From Bacteroidota bacterium (GTDB taxonomy: Bacteria > Bacteroidota > Bacteroidia > Chitinophagales > Chitinophagaceae), in assembly GCA_947476825.1 (NCBI GenBank), contig CANJRV010000020.1:1-39648 (forward strand): a DNA stretch of 39,648 nucleotides, written 5' to 3'. Position numbers and translations under genes: made by a program. Every line of letters starts with the position of its first letter. The stretch's first letter is position 1. Below, piece after piece: positions 15,548 to 25,076 of this stretch. A model generated the notes under the pieces. That model searched no databases. It was not told the DNA's origin and saw only the letters and a list, made by a program, of their open reading frames with translations.

Positions 15548-17971
15548 TTATCGAAGTAAAGTTAAATCTCCTTTTAACAAAGTTTCCTTAGCATTGTAGC
15601 CGCATCTATATTGCACTAAATAATAGTAGTTTCCAATTTCTGCATCCACGCCTTTATACTTTCCATCCCAAGCTGATCCAGGATAGTCGGTTGTAAATAC
15701 CAATTCTCCGTATCGGTTATAAATATTGAAACGAATCAATTCAATATTATCTGTATGCAGTAATCTAAATTCGTCATTGTGTCCATCGCCATTTGGTGAA
15801 AAGGCATTTGGTACAAACACAGGGCAATTACAATTGCTGGAAGGCGTAATTTGAATATCGTCTCTAAATGTACATGGTCCTACACTTACATCAACCCAGT
15901 ATAAACCAATATCTTTAATCGTATAGGTGGATTTTGTAGAGTTGTCTTGCCAAGCATAGGATGCAAAAGGCCTGTAGACATTTAATTTGATTTCATCTTC
16001 TTTGCAAATGCTTGTGTCATTTCCTAAAGAGAAAATAGGTAGTGGCAATTGGGTTACTTGTATAGTATCTGAACTACTGCAACCAATGTGGGTAACAGTT
16101 ACGGAATAAGCAGCTGTTTGAGAAACTTGTAAAGTGGATTGTACTGAATTGTCTTGCCAAACATAGGTACAGCCAGGACAAGTTACATCCAATACAATAG
16201 AAGTGCCTTCGCAAATGGAAGTATCTTGACCTAGATAAGCATTTGGATAATTGTTCACTGTAATGGCTATCGTATCCGAAACTTTACAATTATTTTGATT
16301 CACGATAACCCAATACCAACCGGTTTGGTTCGCAGTAAATGTTGCATTACTACTTCCATTTTGCCAAGTATACGTAGAGCTTGGATTAAATGCATTTAAA
16401 ACGATAGACTGCCCTTGACATAAATTGGTATCTAAACCGAGATTCACTATCGGCAATGGATTCACTTGAATTTGTTGCGAATTGGAAGAGGTGCAGTTGT
16501 GAATATCTGTACCAACAACTGTATACAATGTTGAGGTATTTGGAACAAAGGCTATCCCATTCTGTACGCCTGAATTCCAATTGTATGTGGAAGCGCCTGT
16601 AGCGGTTAAAGTCACAGGGGCTCCAGCACAAATAGTATCATTGGGCGAGACGATAATGGAAATAGTTGGAAGAGGGTGAACTACAATTTGTATACTAGAT
16701 GTATTGCTGCAATTATTCGCATCTGTTCCTGTAACGGTATAGGTATTGGTGTTGAGCGGAACGAAAGCAACATTATTGATAACGGATGAAGTCCAGGTAT
16801 ACGAAATTGCGCCGCCACCATTTAAAATGCAAGCAGTACCTGCACATACACTATCGTTAGGAAAAACACTGGCAACAGTAACCGTTGGCAAAGGATTTAC
16901 GGAAACGAACACGCTAGATGTATTACTGCAATTGAAAGCATCAGTACCAGTGACGGTATAAGTTGCACCCGAAGATGGAACAAAAGTAACACCATTTGAA
17001 ACGCCGCTACTCCATGAATAAGTAGAAGCACCTCCACCACTCAATGTTAAATTGCCTCCAATGCAAACCGAGGCTGGTGAGGCATTTGCGGTGACAGAAG
17101 GTAGGGCGTGTATGGTGATATTTGTACCATTGTTGCTACCTGTTACAACCGGATTATTACTCACTACTCTTACTCGATATGCAGCGCCTGTTAATGAACC
17201 TATAGGAAAGGTAACTGGTATAGAACCACTTGTAGTAGACGAAACTGAGCCAATATTAACTGGCGAAGCAAAGCTACCTGCACCGTTAGATAATTGTGCA
17301 GTAAAAGTATTCCCTGCAATGTATGGACCAGTTGCGATGTAGTTTATGGTAGAAGTATCTCCAGCACAAAATGACAAATTAGGAATACTGCAAGTGATTA
17401 CATTTGTTGGCGGAACGATATTACATCCAACATAACAATCTAGTAAACTTAAGCGAGAACCTGCTGCCAGACCATTATGTGTAAGAACGTATTGGGTAGC
17501 ACCTGCAGGATTGTTCACAGTAATAATAGTACCTGAAGCAGAACCACCATTACAAAGTAAAGAACTGCCTGTACCTGTTAAAATATAATCGGCAGTACAA
17601 AAATTACTCAAATTAATTACGCCATTATTCGCATTGAAATAAAATTCTTCCGTTGTATTTGTTCCATTTACTAATACAGTAAAGTTGCAAACAGGCGAGG
17701 AAAAGGTTAGGGTAATAGAGGCATTAGCCGCATTAATCCACCAAGCTGGACTTGCACCTGTAAAAGAATTGCCACCACAAGAATAAGTGAAATTGGTTAA
17801 GGGTGTAATATTGACTATTGCCGCTGAAACGGTTATCCCTGTTGTGTTTGTATAAGGATAGGAATTTAACGGGATTGGCAAAGTAGATGTATAATTGCCT
17901 AAATCACATTGAGCGAAAATTGTAGTTGAATAAAAGAAAATAAGGAAAAGGAGATGGTATAATTTCTTCAT
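15548..17971 (-). CDS. Large secreted surface protein with Ig-like repeats and T9SS type B sorting domain
   Basis: 807 residues from the ATG at 17971, which starts a clean signal peptide (MKKLYHLLFLIFFYSTTIFA). A longer frame to 18064 adds 31 residues unlike a signal peptide. The middle holds at least three ~80-residue repeats with the pattern CxG...YxW.SGV.NGV.FVP...TYTVTGTD...CSNTSS, then three shorter units (LGxDTxICxG ... TYxWQDNS). The C-terminus (VFVPNAFSPNGDGHNDEF, NRYGELVF, WDGKYKG) is the gliding-motility-associated type B signal recognised by the type IX secretion system. The protein is predicted to be exported and bound to or released from the cell surface. Function of the repeats, possibly adhesion, is inferred. 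It diverges from pdhB. Confidence 0.9.
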   Translation of the reverse strand: MKKLYHLLFLIFFYSTTIFAQCDLGNYTSTLPIPLNSYPYTNTTGITVSAAIVNITPLTNFTYSCGGNSFTGASPAWWINAANASITLTFSSPVCNFTVLVNGTNTTEEFYFNANNGVINLSNFCTADYILTGTGSSLLCNGGSASGTIITVNNPAGATQYVLTHNGLAAGSRLSLLDCYVGCNIVPPTNVITCSIPNLSFCAGDTSTINYIATGPYIAGNTFTAQLSNGAGSFASPVNIGSVSSTTSGSIPVTFPIGSLTGAAYRVRVVSNNPVVTGSNNGTNITIHALPSVTANASPASVCIGGNLTLSGGGASTYSWSSGVSNGVTFVPSSGATYTVTGTDAFNCSNTSSVFVSVNPLPTVTVASVFPNDSVCAGTACILNGGGAISYTWTSSVINNVAFVPLNTNTYTVTGTDANNCSNTSSIQIVVHPLPTISIIVSPNDTICAGAPVTLTATGASTYNWNSGVQNGIAFVPNTSTLYTVVGTDIHNCTSSNSQQIQVNPLPIVNLGLDTNLCQGQSIVLNAFNPSSTYTWQNGSSNATFTANQTGWYWVIVNQNNCKVSDTIAITVNNYPNAYLGQDTSICEGTSIVLDVTCPGCTYVWQDNSVQSTLQVSQTAAYSVTVTHIGCSSSDTIQVTQLPLPIFSLGNDTSICKEDEIKLNVYRPFASYAWQDNSTKSTYTIKDIGLYWVDVSVGPCTFRDDIQITPSSNCNCPVFVPNAFSPNGDGHNDEFRLLHTDNIELIRFNIYNRYGELVFTTDYPGSAWDGKYKGVDAEIGNYYYLVQYRCGYNAKETLLKGDLTLLR

Positions 17972-18197
17972 AGGATTGGTATTATATGCAACGAGAGTTA
18001 GACGTGTGCAATGGTAAAAGGATGGATAGCCACCATAAATGTACATTTTTTTTGACATAAACAATAGAATTTTGATCTTGAATTTTAGGCTAATAGGAGG
18101 AAGTTATGTTTTTCTAATTCAAAAGATAAATACCCACGCTTAATTTAGAATGTACCACTTATTCTTCAACAGTAAAAAACATTGCATAAAAAAAATG

Positions 18198-18227
18198 TTT
18201 GAATACTCATGCATATACTTATTTTTG
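18198..18227 (+). promoter_or_regulatory. Bacteroidota-type promoter for pdhB
   Basis: TTTG at 18198-18201 and TATTTTTG (TAnnTTTG) at 18220-18227 are spaced by 18 bases. They end 19 bases before the pdhB ATG, a close match to the Bacteroidota consensus in position and spacing. Confidence 0.65.
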
Positions 18228-18246
18228 TCGCTAAAAGAAATATACT

Positions 18247-19230
18247 ATGCGCGAAATAGCATTCAGACAAGCCTTAAGAGAAGCGATGCAAGAAGAGATG
18301 AGAAGAGATAATTCTGTCTTCCTTATTGGAGAAGAAGTGGCAGAGTATAACGGTGCTTATAAAGTAAGTCAGGGTATGCTGGATGAGTTTGGGCCTAAGC
18401 GCGTCATAGATACACCCATTGCTGAATTAGGTTTTGCTGCAATTAGTGTTGGTGCAGCTTCTAATGGTTTGCGACCTATTGTAGAATTCATGACATGGAA
18501 CTTTGCAGTTCTTCCTTTGGATCAAATCATGAATCATGCATCTAAAATGTTGGCAATGAGTGGCGGACATTTTTCTTGTCCTATTGTTTTCCGTGGACCT
18601 AATGGTTCAGCCGGACAACTAGGTGCACAGCACTCAACAGCGTTTGAGAGTTGGTACGCAAATATACCAGGACTAAAAGTGATTTCTGTTTCTAACCCTT
18701 ATGATGCAAAAGGCCTCTTGAAAAGTGCTATTCGCGATAATGATCCTGTGGTGTTTATGGAAAGTGAAGTTTCTTATGGTGAAATGGGGTATGTACCTGA
18801 AGAAGAATATTTGATTCCAATTGGGAAAGCCGACATTAAACGAGCCGGTACAGATGTTACCATAGTATCATATAGTAAAATGATGAAAGTTGCTTTGACT
18901 GCTGCCGATGAATTGCAAAAAGAAGGCATTAGTGCAGAAGTGATAGACCTCAGAACCATACGACCATTAGATTGGCAAACCATAGTGGAGTCGGTGAAAA
19001 AAACAAATCGTTTATTGATCGTAGAAGAACAATGGCCTTATGGCAGTGTGTCTACTGAAATTACTTACCAAGTTCAAAAAGAAGCTTTCGATTATTTGGA
19101 CGCACCGATACGTCGTTTGTGTAGCACCGATACTTCTATGCATTACGCACCTACCTTAGTGGCGGCCTATTTACCAACTGTTGAAAAAACAGTGAAGGCA
19201 GTGAAGGAGATTATGTATTCGGTGAAATAG
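18247..19230 (+). CDS. pdhB: Pyruvate dehydrogenase E1 component, beta subunit
   Basis: A complete 327-residue E1-beta. With the alpha subunit it decarboxylates pyruvate using thiamine diphosphate and feeds acetyl units to the lipoyl E2. Recognisable parts are FLIGEEVAEYNGAYKVSQG (25-43), IDTPIAELGF (54-63, with TPP-activating Glu60), FRGPNGSAGQLGAQHS and the C-terminal transketolase domain (IDLRTIRPLD, VEEQWPYGS). No E1-alpha or E2 gene is in the window, so the complex is split in this genome. A good promoter precedes it. The 2-oxoisovalerate and acetoin enzymes are close relatives, but pyruvate is the best call from the overall sequence. Repeat DNA begins within about 5 bases of its stop. 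Confidence 0.88.
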   Translation: MREIAFRQALREAMQEEMRRDNSVFLIGEEVAEYNGAYKVSQGMLDEFGPKRVIDTPIAELGFAAISVGAASNGLRPIVEFMTWNFAVLPLDQIMNHASKMLAMSGGHFSCPIVFRGPNGSAGQLGAQHSTAFESWYANIPGLKVISVSNPYDAKGLLKSAIRDNDPVVFMESEVSYGEMGYVPEEEYLIPIGKADIKRAGTDVTIVSYSKMMKVALTAADELQKEGISAEVIDLRTIRPLDWQTIVESVKKTNRLLIVEEQWPYGSVSTEITYQVQKEAFDYLDAPIRRLCSTDTSMHYAPTLVAAYLPTVEKTVKAVKEIMYSVK

Positions 19231-19233
19231 GTG

Positions 19234-19385
19234 AAAGTCGTAAGTCGAAAGTAGATAGTAGATAGGATTACCTAGAAAATTAATAGTCGTCTTAATTTTC
19301 AAATTTTTAAATTGGCATTTTGAATTCACCATGGAAATTTGGGATTTCGCCTTTGGAATTTGGAATTTCTTTTTTTGGAATTTAA
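19234..19385 (+). repeat. AGTCGTAAGTCG-type simple repeat and TTTGGAATTT words
   Basis: Right after the pdhB stop come AAGTCGTAAGTCGAAAGTAG and AGATAGTAGATAGG. At 19335-19385 there are TGGGATTTCG and TTTGGAATTT words. The order (AGTCGTAAG words, then GGAATTTGGG words before the next gene) is the same as at 38931-39046. Confidence 0.5.
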
Positions 19386-19430
19386 AACAGTTTACCTTGC
19401 GACTTCATTTTTTTAAAATTAAAATACCAT

Positions 19431-21305
19431 ATGAACAAAAAACGCAACATCTTATTTATTTTGATAGCTATTATTGGATTAGCTACCCAATTAAATGCGC
19501 AGTCTATATTAAGCGCTGAAAGCTTTGATACACTGCCTTTTCCGCCTACTGGTTGGAGTGTAAAACCTGCAATAACGTCTGCATTATGGGCTAGAGGTAC
19601 TACTAGCACTTTCCCAAATTGCAACCCACATAGCGGTGCTGCTATGGCTCGATACAGAAGTAGAAGTGTAATTGCAGGTACTAAACAAACATTAATAACT
19701 CGTCCACTTGATTATAGCAATAGAGGTACAAGTGCAGCGAATGTCAATTTTTGGATGTATCGCGATAGCTTATTTACGAATCAAGATAGTATCACGGTAT
19801 GGGCTAACTCTACAGACACTTTGGATGCAAATGCAGTAAAATTAGGTACTATTACTAGAAATCGTTTGGTGGCAATACCTGATGTGCAACCTGCAGAAGG
19901 ATGGTATGCGTATTCATTTTCAGTGCCAGCAACTTTTACAGGTAATATGACAACTCGTATTATTTTTGAAGGTACTAGTGAATCTGTCGCAGCTGGTAAT
20001 GGTGCTAACATGGCTATAGATGATATTTCATTTGAAGAATTCCCAATGCCATGCACAGGTACACCGAATGTAGGCAACATTGTTAATTCTGCAAATCTAA
20101 TCTGTGGTGGTTCTGGTACTGAAACATTAAGCTTGTCTGTTCCAGCAGTAGGTTCAGGTATTACTTACGCTTGGGAGCAAAGTGCTTCTGCAACTGGTCC
20201 TTGGACTTCCATCGGTTCAACAGCAACTGTCACTACGGCTGCATTGTCTTCAACAACTTATTTCATGTGTACTGCCACTTGTGGTAATTCTGGTTTGAGT
20301 TATACGACCCCATTGGATAGTGTGATAGTTTCAACTTCTTTACCGCCATTAGTAATGGTGAGCCCTTCTACCGTTGCTGTTTGTCCAGGTTCTACTGGTG
20401 CTACATTAGCTGCTTCTGGTGCAACAACTTACGCGTGGTCACCAGCAACAGGGTTAAATACAAATACAGGAAATGTAGTCATTGCATTGCCAAGTAACAA
20501 TACACAATATGTGGTTACGGGAACGGATGCAGTTGGTTGCACTGGTACAGCTTCCGTAGCGGTTACTATTGGTACTTTGCCTAATGTGAATATTACGGCT
20601 TTGCCTTCAGATACGGTTTGTGAAGGTACGCAAGTCATCATGAACTCCTTAGGTGGAGGTCCTGCAGGAAATGGCAACATATATGCATGGAGTGATGGAA
20701 TTACAACTCGTAGAGATACCATTATTGCAAATGCAACTACTGTTTATTCGGTAACAGTTACTAACGCTGCTGGTTGTAGCGCTTCAGATACGATTACGAT
20801 TGTTGCGAATACTGGTACAGTTGCAAATTTTGGATTTGATCAATCAGGAAATACTTATTCATTTCACGATAGTTCTATTACTGCTGCAACATGGACTTGG
20901 TCTTTTGGAGATGGCAATAGTAGCACTTCACAAAATCCAGTATACACTTATTCAGCACCTGGTACTTACACGGTTACCTTAATTGTAACTGGAACTACTT
21001 GTGGTAATGATACCATGACCATTGTCTTAAATGTATATCCGCTATCTATATCTAATATTGAGTTGCAAAAGGAAGTAACTTATTATCCTAATCCATCTAC
21101 AGATGAAGTACATATCACTATGAGCAATCATCCTATTGAATCTATTTGTATTAAAAACATGGTCGGACAAGTTGTTTATACTACAAAACTAAACACAACG
21201 GCAAAGAATTTTATCTTACCAGTTAGTGGAATAAGTAAAGGGATTTATATTTTAGAAATAAATGCAGCAGGCAAAGTATATCCTGTTCAATTGATCAAAG
21301 AATAA
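19431..21305 (+). CDS. Secreted protein: choice-of-anchor J, Ig-like, PKD domain, T9SS type A signal
   Basis: A 624-residue exported protein. Signal peptide at 1-24 (ending LNAQ). Next comes a cleaved-adhesin/choice-of-anchor J-like jelly-roll (about 27-205, ESFDTLPFPPTGW to MAIDDISFEEFP). Ig-like segments follow (about 215-455), then a PKD domain (about 460-540, TWTWSFGDGNSSTSQNP and YTYSAPGTYTVTL). The C-terminal 75 residues are a type A T9SS signal (YYPNPSTDEVHI, ISKGIYILEI). No protease or glycosidase domain is seen, so a surface or adhesive role is likely but inferred. A strong terminator follows. Confidence 0.88.
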   Translation: MNKKRNILFILIAIIGLATQLNAQSILSAESFDTLPFPPTGWSVKPAITSALWARGTTSTFPNCNPHSGAAMARYRSRSVIAGTKQTLITRPLDYSNRGTSAANVNFWMYRDSLFTNQDSITVWANSTDTLDANAVKLGTITRNRLVAIPDVQPAEGWYAYSFSVPATFTGNMTTRIIFEGTSESVAAGNGANMAIDDISFEEFPMPCTGTPNVGNIVNSANLICGGSGTETLSLSVPAVGSGITYAWEQSASATGPWTSIGSTATVTTAALSSTTYFMCTATCGNSGLSYTTPLDSVIVSTSLPPLVMVSPSTVAVCPGSTGATLAASGATTYAWSPATGLNTNTGNVVIALPSNNTQYVVTGTDAVGCTGTASVAVTIGTLPNVNITALPSDTVCEGTQVIMNSLGGGPAGNGNIYAWSDGITTRRDTIIANATTVYSVTVTNAAGCSASDTITIVANTGTVANFGFDQSGNTYSFHDSSITAATWTWSFGDGNSSTSQNPVYTYSAPGTYTVTLIVTGTTCGNDTMTIVLNVYPLSISNIELQKEVTYYPNPSTDEVHITMSNHPIESICIKNMVGQVVYTTKLNTTAKNFILPVSGISKGIYILEINAAGKVYPVQLIKE

Positions 21306-21335
21306 AAAATAGTAGAGGAATTATTTTAAAATAAT

Positions 21336-21370
21336 AAAAGCATCATTCATACATTTGGATGATGCTTTTT
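21336..21370 (+). terminator. Rho-independent terminator after the T9SS type A gene
   Basis: An 11-bp stem AAAAGCATCAT/ATGATGCTTTT with a 12-base loop runs into TTTTT, 31 bases after the stop codon. Confidence 0.8.
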
Positions 21371-21454
21371 GTTATAACACACGTAAATTATTTTTTTTCG
21401 CACTTGCAATTCTAAAATAACTTGTTTAATATTATTACCTAAATTAATAAAAAC

Positions 21455-21688
21455 ATGAAACAAAAAACAACACTAATTTTAGTTGCAATTGCATTCTTGT
21501 CAATTTCAACTGGCCTTTTAAGCTGTGGCGATAAAGCTGCAGAACCAGCTAAAACCGAAGAAGCTGCTCCTACGCCAGAAGCTACTGCTCCAGCGCCAGA
21601 AGCTGCAGCTCCATCTGCTATAGACACTATGAAAATAGATACAACTAAAGCTGCAGAAACTAAACCAACTAAACCTGGTACTAACTAA
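21455..21688 (+). CDS. Small Ala/Pro/Glu-rich lipoprotein
   Basis: A 77-residue protein. Residues 1-24 form a lipoprotein signal ending in the lipobox LLSC (Cys24). The rest is low-complexity and disordered, rich in alternating Ala-Pro-Glu (EEAAPTPEATAPAPEAAAPS) and then Lys-Thr-Pro. Such linkers extend lipoproteins from the outer membrane or act as spacers; no fold or enzyme is visible. It is bracketed by two good terminators and starts at ATG, so it is an independent single-gene unit. The function is unknown. Confidence 0.7.
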   Translation: MKQKTTLILVAIAFLSISTGLLSCGDKAAEPAKTEEAAPTPEATAPAPEAAAPSAIDTMKIDTTKAAETKPTKPGTN

Positions 21689-21706
21689 AATCAAATTTTT
21701 AAATTG

Positions 21707-21742
21707 AAAAATAGCATTCAAAATGAATGCTATTTTTTTTTG
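21707..21742. terminator. Strong, probably bidirectional terminator
   Basis: A perfect 14-bp stem AAAAATAGCATTCA/TGAATGCTATTTTT with an AAA loop continues the T run to 21740. It ends the lipoprotein gene on the plus strand. The stop codon of the minus-strand gene (21730-21732) lies inside the stem, so it can serve both strands. Confidence 0.8.
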
Positions 21743-22170
21743 TGCTTCTTTTGTTTTTTGATAAACGATGAAGTTTGGTTTTTGTCTTCTTCAGTCGTGG
21801 GATTTTGTTCATTCGTTTGCTGAGATATATTGCTAACGGGTGTTGCATACATAGCATGGAGAATGCTAGGTTTTTGCAAAGTCAATTTATTTTTTTGAGA
21901 TCGTCTGACTAAATAATTCAACACTGCATGCTCTAAAAGATGATGCAATGGAATAAGTACACCAGCAAGCGCAACAAAAATTACAATTTCAAAGATGGGC
22001 GTATGATGTGTAAGTTCAACCACAACTGGATGTAATAATAAAGTCAAGTATTCAAACAAAAATAGTAAGGAGATGACACCTAAAAAGCGTATGAATTTTA
22101 AACTAATTTTTGCTTTCGCTAGTAGTATGGCGAAGGAAAATATAATTGGAATTTTAAGAGACAATATCAC
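21730..22170 (-). CDS. Membrane-protein fragment, probably N-terminally truncated
   Basis: 146 codons from a GTG. Three hydrophobic segments (about 4-18, 29-45, 58-77) contain the striking stretches FLFEYLTLLLHPVVVEL and LAGVLIPLHHLLEHAV. A lysine-rich polar tail follows, ending KKQKKHKKK. The frame is open only to a stop at 22192, and the conserved-looking part begins near residue 18 with no large soluble domain before it. It overlaps antisense the fragment at 22127-22300. I read it as the C-terminal part of a larger membrane protein that lost its N-terminus in a rearrangement; the family is not recognised with confidence. It could also be an intact small membrane protein. Confidence 0.45.
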   Translation of the reverse strand: MILSLKIPIIFSFAILLAKAKISLKFIRFLGVISLLFLFEYLTLLLHPVVVELTHHTPIFEIVIFVALAGVLIPLHHLLEHAVLNYLVRRSQKNKLTLQKPSILHAMYATPVSNISQQTNEQNPTTEEDKNQTSSFIKKQKKHKKK

Positions 22171-22300
22171 TCGAAGTAAATATTTGCTGAATCAATTCAA
22201 CGAACAACTCGTCGTTCGAATAGGGGATAGAGGGCAAAATATGGTAAGCCTTTATTTAAATAGCGATGAAGCTGAATTGAAAAAGACGATCGTATTATAA
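22127..22300 (+). pseudogene. Upstream in-frame-shifted part of the TPR gene
   Basis: From 22127 the plus strand encodes MAKENIIGILRDNITRSKYL and onward to DEAELKKTIVL, ending at TAA 22298-22300. Skipping one base at 22298 joins this to the reading frame of the following TPR gene (NKDNRNIYNQLVSMFSIAEK), giving a smooth amphipathic helical sequence. It therefore looks like the preceding part of the same protein separated by a single-base frameshift. Further upstream the frame gives implausible protein. Confidence 0.45.
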
Positions 22301-22328
22301 CAAAGACAATCGAAATATATATAATCAA

Positions 22329-24419
22329 TTGGTAAGCATGTTTTCCATTGCCGAAAAATGTGGGCAATCTGGCTCCTTGTTGATGCGTGCATTACAGGTG
22401 AAGAAATATTATTTTACAGGCCTGATTGCGCGATTGCAATTTCCTTTTGTAGAAGATATTACTGGTTTGATCGATACCGCTTTGGAAGAACAATTGATGG
22501 CAGTCAAATTACAGCCGAATACAGGTTTTTTGCACAATGAACTGGGCATTTTATATCAAATTAAAAAGGACTTTGAACAAGCTAAATTTCATTTTGAACG
22601 TGCCATTCAATTAGAACCTAAATGGGCAAATCCATGGACGAATTTAGTGGTTTTGTATACTAAAATGGGTTTAAAAGAAGAAGCAGAAGCGGCATCTGTC
22701 AAGGCATTGGGCTTTCAAAAGAATTTGTTCTTAACCAATTTGAATATTGGTGTTTTACAGGCGGAGAATAAAAATTTATTATTGGCAGAAGAGTATTTTA
22801 GAAAGAGCATTGCTTTAGATAATAAAAATTTTTTACCGTTTGAAAAGCTCGCCTATACCATGTTGCAAACTACGCAATATGCCTTTTCAGATTCATTATT
22901 TAAAGAGGCAAAAATTAGGAAGCCTGATATTTTAAATCCTTCTGCGGGTGATTTATTGCTGGCGACTAGTCAAAACATAATTCAAGCGATGAATGATATT
23001 CCACCTGTTGGTTCTGTAAATGTGGCGAGTTCTTTTGTGTTGCCGCTTCCGGGCCACGAAGCGCCAATTATTTTGCAGAAGAATGATGTGCTAAGCAATG
23101 TCGTATTTGGTGTAAGAAATTTTGAGGACCAAAAGTATGAGCCAGCACTTAACTATTTTAAACAAGCCATTGCCGTCGACAAGCGTAACCCTTTGGCTTT
23201 TCATTATATAGGCATAATCTACAATAGACTGAACGATTATCAGCAAGGAGAAATTTATTTGAAATTAGCAATGCAATATTTTTTGGAAGAAAATGATTTT
23301 GTGCATGCTATGAATGAATTTGTAGCAAACATTAGTTTGAATCAAATTAAAGCCGATATACAAAAGGAGTATTCCTCAGCACAATATAGAAAAGAAATGG
23401 ATTGGGAATCGCTGGCAAATTTATATAATGATTGGAATCACTTTAATGAGGCAGAAGTCATGTATTTAAAATTGGCTTCAACCAATGAGCTTGCTGCATT
23501 GGAGGCGTTGTGGGGCTTTTATAATAAAAGGAAACGATATTTGGATGAAGAAGCTAGCATATTAAATTTTGGTAAAATAAATCCAGAAGAAAGTGAACAA
23601 AGACTTAAAGAATTTTATGCCACAGTAACTTACCTTTTCCCAAATTCAATTGATTGGCAAATGAGAGCTGCTAATTTTTATTATCCTAAGGCAATTAAAT
23701 ATTGTACAGAGTGGGGAGCAAAAACCAACGCAGAAATGAGAGAATTGCAAATCCATAGACCAATTATGGATTGTTTCGAATATTATAAAAAAACGATTGC
23801 TTTAGTGAATCAAATGGATCCAATATTTGTTGAAGTAAACCAGAAAATGGCTCACTTGTATTCCTTGGTAGGAGAGGCTGATTCTGTATTTAAATACCAA
23901 CAAATGACCATGCATAAGGATTCATTAAATGCATCTTCTCGATTGGAATTGGCAGAAGCGGCTTTGGCTAATTATGAATTAGAATTTGCATTTAATCAAT
24001 TGGATACACTGAACCAAAGAGCTGCATTGAGTTTTGATAAAATGGATGTATTGGCAAATTTTTATATGTGCGCCAACCAATGCGATAAAGCAGATAGTTT
24101 ATTGAATAGAATGGAAAGCATTTCGCCATATCCATTACCAGAATTGGATGCTATGAAAGGCAAATCAAAATTGCTGCATCATCTATTAGATGAGGCTTTA
24201 GTTTATTATCAAAACTATGTTGCAAAACATACCGAAGATAAAGAAACGATGTATACGATAGCTCGCATCTATGCCATGAATAAACAGGAAAATGAAGCGT
24301 TCGTTTGGTTAGATAAATCGATAAAAAATGGATTTGCTTATTCTTTCGTTTTGAAATTAGATCCTGTTTGGAATTCGTTTAGGGAGAAGGAAATGTGGAA
24401 GGTGGTGGTGAAGAAATAG
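22329..24419 (+). CDS. Long TPR-repeat protein, N-terminally truncated by frameshift
   Basis: A 696-codon frame opened by a TTG. The frame itself is open back to 22281. TPR-type helical pairs are clear at about 57-125 (PNTGFLHNELGILYQIKKDF, AKFHFERAIQLEPKWANPW), at 125-190, and again at about 265-310 (YEPALNYFKQAIAVDKRNPL). More degenerate repeats run to the end. There is no signal peptide or enzymatic domain, and the first residues read like the middle of a domain. In related Bacteroidota proteins such TPR arrays often follow a caspase-like or other N-terminal domain; whether that was so here is inference. The 5' end seems lost or frameshifted (see 22127-22300). The remaining 2.1 kb has no internal stop, so any inactivation is recent or it is still made in shortened form. 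Confidence 0.65.
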   Translation: MVSMFSIAEKCGQSGSLLMRALQVKKYYFTGLIARLQFPFVEDITGLIDTALEEQLMAVKLQPNTGFLHNELGILYQIKKDFEQAKFHFERAIQLEPKWANPWTNLVVLYTKMGLKEEAEAASVKALGFQKNLFLTNLNIGVLQAENKNLLLAEEYFRKSIALDNKNFLPFEKLAYTMLQTTQYAFSDSLFKEAKIRKPDILNPSAGDLLLATSQNIIQAMNDIPPVGSVNVASSFVLPLPGHEAPIILQKNDVLSNVVFGVRNFEDQKYEPALNYFKQAIAVDKRNPLAFHYIGIIYNRLNDYQQGEIYLKLAMQYFLEENDFVHAMNEFVANISLNQIKADIQKEYSSAQYRKEMDWESLANLYNDWNHFNEAEVMYLKLASTNELAALEALWGFYNKRKRYLDEEASILNFGKINPEESEQRLKEFYATVTYLFPNSIDWQMRAANFYYPKAIKYCTEWGAKTNAEMRELQIHRPIMDCFEYYKKTIALVNQMDPIFVEVNQKMAHLYSLVGEADSVFKYQQMTMHKDSLNASSRLELAEAALANYELEFAFNQLDTLNQRAALSFDKMDVLANFYMCANQCDKADSLLNRMESISPYPLPELDAMKGKSKLLHHLLDEALVYYQNYVAKHTEDKETMYTIARIYAMNKQENEAFVWLDKSIKNGFAYSFVLKLDPVWNSFREKEMWKVVVKK

Positions 24420-24539
24420 AATATTTTTTACGGTATTGATTAAAAAGCACCAATCCCATGCCTTGATTATTTTATTTTCGCGAAAAAAAATGATTCCAAA
24501 TCCTCCAATTTTTATCACTAAAAAATCAGTAAAATAAAC

Positions 24540-24547
24540 TAAGTTTG
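24540..24547 (+). promoter_or_regulatory. Possible -7 element for the B12-binding protein gene
   Basis: TAAGTTTG matches TAnnTTTG 20 bases before the start codon. The -33 TTG is not at the normal distance (only TTTA, too far upstream). Confidence 0.3.
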
Positions 24548-24567
24548 CGCTCTTTATTTGAAGCCCT

Positions 24568-24987
24568 ATGAATGAACGTCCCATAAGAGTATTGATAGCC
24601 AAAGTAGGATTGGATGGTCATGATAGAGGTGCCAAAGTAATTGCGGCAGCATTAAAAGATGCAGGCATGGAAGTCATTTACACTGGACTTCGACAAACGC
24701 CAGACATGGTGGTGATGGCGGCTTTGCAAGAAGATGTAGATGCCATCGGCGTTAGCATTTTATCGGGCGCGCACAATACCGTGTTCCCTGCATTGATACA
24801 AAAACTAAAAGAAAAAGGACTCGGCCATATTTTATTAACTGGTGGTGGCATTATTCCAGAAGATGATATGCAAGCACTGCAACAAATGGGCGTCGGTAAA
24901 TTATTTAGTCCGGGTACTCCCACCGCCGATATCGCCAATTATATTAAAGACTATGTTTATCAAATGCGTAAACAAATTGAATCCTAA
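24568..24987 (+). CDS. Cobalamin-binding small subunit, methylmalonyl-CoA mutase type
   Basis: A 139-residue stand-alone B12-binding (Rossmann-like) domain. DGHDRG (16-21) is the DxHxxG motif whose His18 replaces dimethylbenzimidazole as the lower cobalt ligand. GVSILSG (about 61-67) and LLTGGGI (about 88-94) supply the remaining SxL and GG motifs. Length and sequence match the C-terminal domain of methylmalonyl-CoA mutase or the separate small subunit that pairs with a catalytic partner interconverting acyl-CoA isomers. The partner is not in the window. The next gene encodes an enoyl-CoA hydratase, consistent with acyl-CoA metabolism. The ATG start fits the family. Confidence 0.88.
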   Translation: MNERPIRVLIAKVGLDGHDRGAKVIAAALKDAGMEVIYTGLRQTPDMVVMAALQEDVDAIGVSILSGAHNTVFPALIQKLKEKGLGHILLTGGGIIPEDDMQALQQMGVGKLFSPGTPTADIANYIKDYVYQMRKQIES

Positions 24988-25076
24988 ATTTTGAGTATCC
25001 ACAGCAACCTTTTTTACAAACGAATGAATTCTATTCTATATCAAGAGATAATTTTTTAAACACATAAACAAGCATA

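Noticed and set aside
16746-17342. Two plus-strand frames inside the T9SS type B gene
   Set aside because: They are antisense to the Ig-like repeats and arise from their repeated codon pattern.
22073-22126. Start of the 22073-22300 frame as a complete gene
   Set aside because: Upstream of about 22127 the plus-strand translation is implausible and is antisense to a hydrophobic coding region. Only the later part looks coding.
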